Of a stretch of DNA of 24,013 bases, positions 20,231-24,013 are shown piece by piece (position 1 is the stretch's first letter; each line of letters starts with the position of its first letter). The notes under the pieces are model-generated. The model searched no databases. It was not told where the DNA came from and worked only from the letters and a program-made list of their open reading frames with translations. The stretch covers positions 1 through 24,013 of the forward strand of contig DATAPD010000051.1 of NCBI GenBank assembly GCA_036265385.1, in the 5' to 3' direction. The stretch is from DATAPD01 sp036265385 (GTDB lineage Bacteria; Acidobacteriota; Terriglobia; Terriglobales; Acidobacteriaceae). The translations under genes and the position numbers were made by a program.

Positions 20231-22411
20231 ATGCCAAGGGGAAGTACTCTCCACTTTTTTCACTCCAAGACTTCGTTCGTTCGACATCTCACAATTGGGT
20301 TATCACTCGCGTTGTGGCTCTCTTTGCAGGCCGGCGGACAAAACGTTATTACAAACCGGCATGACAATGGACGCACGGGATTAAATCCGAGCGAAAGCCT
20401 ACTGACGCCTCAAAATGTCAACAAGAACCAGTTCGGGAAATTATTCAATCGAAGTGTGGACGGGTACATCGTCGGTCAGCCGCTCTACCTTCAGAACTTG
20501 AACATAGACGGAAAATTACGCAATGTTGTTTTCGTGGCGACACTGCATGACAGCGTGTATGCATTTGATGCCGATCACAATAGCGGGACGGATGCCGCTC
20601 CCCTCTGGCAAGTAAACTTCACCAACCCGGGCGCTGGGATAACGACAGCTACTGGAGCTTTTCTGCCCTGCGCCGGCGTGCATCGTTTTCCCGAGTCAGG
20701 AATCGTTTCAACTCCTGTTATTGACCCTGCATCGGGCACCTTGTACGTAGTCGCTAAGACAAACGAAAACGGAACGGTGTTTCATCGGCTTCACGCTCTT
20801 GATGTAACGACGGGCGCCGAGCGTGCAAATAGCCCCGTTCCTATCAACGCCACATTCCGATCGAATAGTGGCGCTCTCCTGCAAGTGAATAACTTGCACC
20901 AGATGAACCGACCCGCTCTGTTGCTTTCGAATGGCGTTGTGTACGTCGCGATGGGCTCCAACGGATGCAACGATTCGAATAACAGCTGGGTGATCGGATA
21001 TGACGCTACGACCCTTGCTCAAACCGGCGCTTTTGTAGCAGCTCCAGAGCACGGCTTAGGCTCGATCTGGCAAAGTGGCGCAGGTCCTGCTGCCGATTCA
21101 GATGGGAATGTTTATGTGTCGACCGCCGAAGCTGAGTTTGACGCAAACACTGGCGGGCAAGATTACGGATCAAGTGTCTTGCGGCTTTCACCCTCCGGAA
21201 ATAATCTGCCGCTTACGGATTACTTCACTCCTTTCGATGAATCCTCACTCAGCACGAATGACCTGGACCTTAGCGCTGGAGGCGTTGTCGCACTACCCGA
21301 TCAATCGTCCGGAGCGCATCCACATCTACTCATCTCGGCTGGCAAGCAGGGTCGGGTGTACTTGATTGATCGCGACAACATGGGTCAATTTAATCCACTT
21401 AACAACAGTCAGATCGTGCAAGAGCTGCCGGTGAATGTCGGTGCTATGTTCAGCACTCCGGCATACTGGAACGGAAAAGTGTATTTCAACGGCAAGGGCA
21501 AACCCATTATGGCGTTCGTTCTGACGAATGGCTTGTTGTCGAGTACAGCCAGTTTCAAGTCCGTGCAATCTCAGGCCGGATCCCATGCCCCTACGATTTC
21601 AGCAAATGGCAACTCTAGCGGATTACTCTGGACGATGCCTGGTGGTCAGCTGAATGCGTTCGACGCCAGCAACCTCAAGCTGCTTTACACCTCAAAACAG
21701 GCAGGGACACGCGATGTTCTACCGCTCCTAGCGCACTTCGCGTCGCAGACAGTGGTGAATGGGCACGTGTATATCGGTACTCAGAACAGCCTGGAAGTGT
21801 TCGGTCTCCTGTCATCGATCTCGGCGACCGGAGGTAACAACCAGACTGTAACAGTGGCGAAAACTCTGCCAGTTGCACTCTCTGTTAAAGCTACGGATGC
21901 TTATTCCGGAGATGGAATAGCAGGGATCACCGTTACCTTTAGTGACGGTGGAAAAGGCGGCACATTCAGCAATGCGACTCCTGTAACGAACTCTTCCGGA
22001 ATAGCGACTACTAACTACACATTCGGCACGCGAGCACGCACCATCACAATCACTGCAACGAATCCGAACCTAAGCGGCACCAGTTTTACGGAAACAGGGG
22101 TGGCCGATTCGCCAAAGTGGATTGTTGTGAAAAGCGGTAATAATCAGACTGCGTCTACAAACACACAGTTGGCCGCTCCATTAGTAGCAAAAGTAGTCGA
22201 TCAGTACAGCAATCCAGTGAGCGGAGTACCAGTAACGTTCAGCGACGGTACTGCAGGCGGAACTTTGTCTGCAACAGTCGTGAACACGGATGCCGCGGGA
22301 ACAGCGTCGGTGACATATACAACCGGACCGACGGCAGGTACGGCTTATGTCACGGCCACGATCTCCGGGAAGACACCATTGAAGTTCGTGGTTACGGTGA
22401 CGTCACCATAG
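20231..22411 (+). CDS. Secreted PQQ-like beta-propeller protein with two Big1-type repeats
   Basis: 726 residues from ATG 20231, with GGGG a few bases upstream. A signal peptide is present (LTIGLSLALWLSLQAGGQ). Residues about 40-525 form propeller blades with recurring motifs VVFVATLHDSVYAFDAD, GTLYVVAKT, GVVYVAMGSNG, GNVYVSTAE, GRVYLIDRDNMG, GKVYFNGKGK and GHVYIGTQNSLEVFG. The last about 200 residues are two tandem Big_1-like domains, each with a GNNQT opening and V-x-V-T-F-S-D-G (ITVTFSDGGKGGTF, VPVTFSDGTAGGTL). No dehydrogenase catalytic residues are recognised, so it is probably a binding or adhesion protein at the cell surface. The 144-nt gap upstream was inspected for riboswitch motifs without success. 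Confidence 0.88.
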   Translation: MPRGSTLHFFHSKTSFVRHLTIGLSLALWLSLQAGGQNVITNRHDNGRTGLNPSESLLTPQNVNKNQFGKLFNRSVDGYIVGQPLYLQNLNIDGKLRNVVFVATLHDSVYAFDADHNSGTDAAPLWQVNFTNPGAGITTATGAFLPCAGVHRFPESGIVSTPVIDPASGTLYVVAKTNENGTVFHRLHALDVTTGAERANSPVPINATFRSNSGALLQVNNLHQMNRPALLLSNGVVYVAMGSNGCNDSNNSWVIGYDATTLAQTGAFVAAPEHGLGSIWQSGAGPAADSDGNVYVSTAEAEFDANTGGQDYGSSVLRLSPSGNNLPLTDYFTPFDESSLSTNDLDLSAGGVVALPDQSSGAHPHLLISAGKQGRVYLIDRDNMGQFNPLNNSQIVQELPVNVGAMFSTPAYWNGKVYFNGKGKPIMAFVLTNGLLSSTASFKSVQSQAGSHAPTISANGNSSGLLWTMPGGQLNAFDASNLKLLYTSKQAGTRDVLPLLAHFASQTVVNGHVYIGTQNSLEVFGLLSSISATGGNNQTVTVAKTLPVALSVKATDAYSGDGIAGITVTFSDGGKGGTFSNATPVTNSSGIATTNYTFGTRARTITITATNPNLSGTSFTETGVADSPKWIVVKSGNNQTASTNTQLAAPLVAKVVDQYSNPVSGVPVTFSDGTAGGTLSATVVNTDAAGTASVTYTTGPTAGTAYVTATISGKTPLKFVVTVTSP

Positions 22412-22758
22412 GATAGATTCAAAGCTGTCTTGGGTAGTAGTCGCGAGGGTTCGAATTGGCTGCCCAACACGGTGCACACTTCGAACTCACCTGAGAAATT
22501 ACTCGCTCAGGCAAGAGCTTTACAGGAGTTAATCGGCACAATTCAAAGGGACTTGAAACACAGAGGCTTGCGGGCTGTCCCTGCACGGCCCCAGCCGACC
22601 CCCAGCGTTCCGAATCACTCGGGACCCGCAAAAACACTCGAATACATATCCCTACAGAGATTAGAACTGGATGAACCATGCCCGCTTAACATCGTCCTAG
22701 ACCCACATGAGCACAGATGGGTGTGAAGCCTCAACTGCACAGTGTGCAGCCATGGTTA

Positions 22759-22779
22759 GTCAATGAGTGTAATGGCGAT
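22759..22779 (+). repeat. 21-bp exact direct repeat, copy 1
   Basis: GTCAATGAGTGTAATGGCGA followed by T occurs here and again at 23035-23055, 276 bp further on in the same orientation. This copy continues into the palindrome at 22773-22788; the second does not. Confidence 0.85.
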
Positions 22780-22788
22780 GTATCGCCA
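22773..22788. repeat. 16-bp palindrome
   Basis: TGGCGAT-GT-ATCGCCA, 7-bp perfect arms around two bases. It starts inside copy 1 of the 21-bp direct repeat. It could be a regulator site or a recombination half-site pair; the second direct repeat carries only the left arm. Confidence 0.5.
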
Positions 22789-23034
22789 GTTGGCGTTGCG
22801 AGCCTCCTTGTCCTAGACTCCCGAGATGCGGGGAGCGATGCTCTACTCAATGTGGCCCTTCTGGCTCAAAGTAGTGTTTGGGATATTGAATGTGACCTTG
22901 TCCGGGTTGCGGTGTTTGCCTGGAGGAAAGCAGAGGACGGTCGTCAGTGGATTCTCGGAGCAATCGCAGTATATTTCTTAGTCTTTTGGGTGTTTATGCA
23001 CACCTAGCCGTCAAACGATCCCCTTCTGAAGCCG

Positions 23035-23055
23035 GTCAATGAGTGTAATGGCGAT
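23035..23055 (+). repeat. 21-bp exact direct repeat, copy 2
   Basis: Identical to 22759-22779. Downstream the sequence diverges (TTTTCAACAG instead of GTATCGCCAG). Confidence 0.85.
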
Positions 23056-23104
23056 TTTTCAACAGACAACGCTCAACAGGATCCTGCGACGGTGTAAAGA
23101 GAAA

Positions 23105-23128
23105 AGCAGGAGAGCGTACTCTCCTGCT
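23105..23128 (-). terminator. Rho-independent terminator of the gene at 23152-23607
   Basis: A perfect 10-bp stem AGCAGGAGAG / CTCTCCTGCT around a 4-nt loop. Read on the minus strand it is followed by a T-rich TTTTCTCTTT tract, and it begins 24 nt after the stop codon. Confidence 0.8.
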
Positions 23129-23151
23129 GCAGTGAGTTCTGCCCAAGCTGT

Positions 23152-23607
23152 TTAGGCTGGCGGTGCGGTGGGGCTAGGGCTGGGACTGGGCGACGGCGTT
23201 GGTGTCGGTGTAGGTGTCGACGCTGAGCAGACTAAGTTTGACAGGACGATTTTCCCTGGCGCACTGTTGGTTGCCGATACAAGCGTGCAGTCACCTACAG
23301 TCGCTATATTTGTGTAATTGGTTGTGTTGTTGAGACAGGAGAAGCTGGTTTGGGTGGTCTGGACGGTGGTCCCGCCGCAATTGAAAGTTACTGTCAGTGG
23401 CTCACAGTCGCCGCCGTTTTGGGGATTGACGAAGTGCCACGTGGCCGATCCGTTGCACCTATCGCCCACAAATGCGCTGCCCAAGGTCGCAGCACGCACT
23501 TCAGGCTCAATGCCAGAGGTCCCCGACATTTGTGTCCATTCGTGATGCAGAATCCCGGCTAGGGCGAGCAGCACGAGACAAAGCAAGAAATTCCTGACTC
23601 TTGTCAT
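23152..23607 (-). CDS. Small secreted Cys-containing protein with a Thr/Ser-Pro tail
   Basis: 151 residues from ATG 23607 with AGGAGG upstream, a strong ribosome site. The N-terminus RNFLLCLVLLALAGILHHEW is a signal peptide or signal anchor. The mature part has beta-like segments with six Cys at regular places (GDRCNGSATWHFVNPQNGGD then CEPLTVTFNCGG, SFSCLNN, GDCTLV, LVCSAS), so disulphide bonds in the periplasm or outside are likely. It ends in a TPTPTPTPSPSPSPSPT repeat of extended linker type. Own promoter (23699-23727) and terminator (23105-23128) make it a single-gene unit. Family not recognised; a matrix, surface or cargo protein is possible. Confidence 0.85.
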   Translation of the reverse strand: MTRVRNFLLCLVLLALAGILHHEWTQMSGTSGIEPEVRAATLGSAFVGDRCNGSATWHFVNPQNGGDCEPLTVTFNCGGTTVQTTQTSFSCLNNTTNYTNIATVGDCTLVSATNSAPGKIVLSNLVCSASTPTPTPTPSPSPSPSPTAPPA

Positions 23608-23698
23608 CTACCTACCTCCTGAAATTTTCCCTGGGAATTTTTTGGATTCGGCGGCTGGGAGGGGGCTTTTAAACGTCGAAGCCGACGAAGTGCAACGA

Positions 23699-23727
23699 AT
23701 TCTGAAGGCAGCCCCGAACAATGTCAA
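23699..23727 (-). promoter_or_regulatory. Sigma70-type promoter of the secreted-protein gene
   Basis: On the minus strand, perfect TTGACA (23727-23722), a 17-nt spacer, then CAGAAT (23704-23699), four of six matches to TATAAT. The start site is expected near 23692, giving a leader of about 85 nt. Confidence 0.65.
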
Positions 23728-23885
23728 GTGTTTTATCGCGGAAATCCGCGCCAGTGGCCGGGTTTGGCCCCTTCAGGATGCAATTTAATGCACACTCGCT
23801 TGCATGTCGAGTCGTGCTACAATCTCGCGCCACAAAGCGGAACGTTTTTGGCTACCATCCTCAAACGTCCCGGAGCTGTTTATAA

Positions 23886-23915
23886 GGGCCCGTCAGCGGA
23901 GAAACTGGCGGGCCC
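23886..23915 (+). terminator. Attenuator- or terminator-like hairpin
   Basis: GGGCCCGTCAG and CTGGCGGGCCC form an 11-bp stem with one G-T pair and an 8-nt loop, followed by ATTAATTTTG. No plus-strand gene ends just upstream, so it may terminate a leader or small RNA rather than a coding transcript. The T tract is weak. Confidence 0.5.
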
Positions 23916-24013
23916 ATTAATTTTGCGAGGATAAGGTGCGACGTAAGCGTATGACGGCAACGGAACGAGTGAGCCATCGAGTGCCGTCCGATTCGGGTAA
24001 CTGTTGTTAACAG

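Larger units (their letters stand above)
22412..23104. other. Gene-poor stretch with direct repeats and doubtful small ORFs
   Basis: About 0.7 kb without a convincing gene. Two plus-strand frames exist. One at 22430-22726 (98 residues) contains a helical segment SPEKLLAQARALQELIGTIQ but has no ribosome site. One at 22717-23007 (96 residues) ends in a possible membrane segment WILGAIAVYFLVFWVFMHT. Neither matches a known family. The stretch holds a 21-bp exact direct repeat and a palindrome, listed separately. It may be decayed coding DNA. Confidence 0.4.
23608..24013. other. Non-coding right end of the window
   Basis: No convincing gene. It contains the promoter of the minus-strand gene, small hairpins at 23674-23687 (CGTCG-AAGC-CGACG) and 23737-23750 (CGCGGA-AA-TCCGCG), the large hairpin at 23886-23915, and a 24-codon plus-strand frame from GTG 23936 (GAGGATAAG upstream) to TAA 24008-24010. 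The layout suggests the untranslated leader of a gene lying to the right. Confidence 0.45.

Noticed and set aside
23162..23220. Tandem repeat or CRISPR-like array in the GGTGTCGGTGTAGGTGTC region
   Set aside because: It is the coding sequence of the TP/SP tail of the secreted protein; there are no spacers.

Overview
The window looks like a chromosomal segment of an Acidobacteriota-type bacterium (inference). The reasons are its moderate base composition, secreted beta-propeller and Ig-like (Big) proteins, a secretin fused to a cohesin-like domain next to two pseudopilins, a stand-alone PilZ protein, and small soil-bacterium-style hypothetical genes. No rRNA, IS element or CRISPR array was seen.

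Left part (about 51-5328): a compact mobile element abutting tRNA-Lys(TTT). On the minus strand, read from about 3479 down to 51, lie an excisionase-type HTH protein, a small winged-helix protein, a phage replisome-organizer-like protein (lambda O-like logic), a probable helicase-loader partner, and two different P27-family small-terminase-like proteins followed by a small coiled protein. Several of these overlap as TAATG or ATGA. Divergent from them, on the plus strand, are a CGNR-like zinc-finger protein and a tyrosine integrase. The integrase reading frame runs into the tRNA-Lys gene, so its last residues are encoded by the tRNA. No capsid, portal or large-terminase gene is visible. The set (integrase, xis, regulator, replication pair, terS) is the layout of a phage satellite such as a PICI, and it is the most interesting system here. 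Two 54-nt diverged repeats, each with a conserved hairpin, lie in the gaps beside the terS genes. Bases 1-109 are the 3' end of a DUF4440/SnoaL-like gene of opposite polarity. No second att copy was found, so the left border is unresolved.

Middle part (5.4-16.8 kb): ordinary chromosomal genes. They are a small hypothetical, a secreted hypothetical, a two-CBS-domain protein, an outer-membrane beta-barrel, aroA, a PilZ protein, a single-pass membrane protein and polX. A minus-strand cluster of secretin (TPR, secretin, cohesin-like) and two GspG-like pseudopilins lies just upstream of polX and may be co-transcribed with it. smpB diverges from the secretin. tRNA-Phe(GAA) follows with a near-consensus sigma70 promoter, then an orphan CheY-like receiver.

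Right part (16.8-24 kb): a conserved-looking short coiled protein, a Big2 lipoprotein, a secreted LamG/DUF1080-like gene broken by one frameshift, a HisC-family aminotransferase, and a secreted PQQ-like beta-propeller with two Big1-type repeats. A 0.7-kb stretch without a convincing gene carries an exact 21-bp direct repeat. After it come a small secreted Cys-containing protein with a TP/SP tail, with its own promoter and terminator, and a terminal non-coding region with a strong attenuator-like hairpin.
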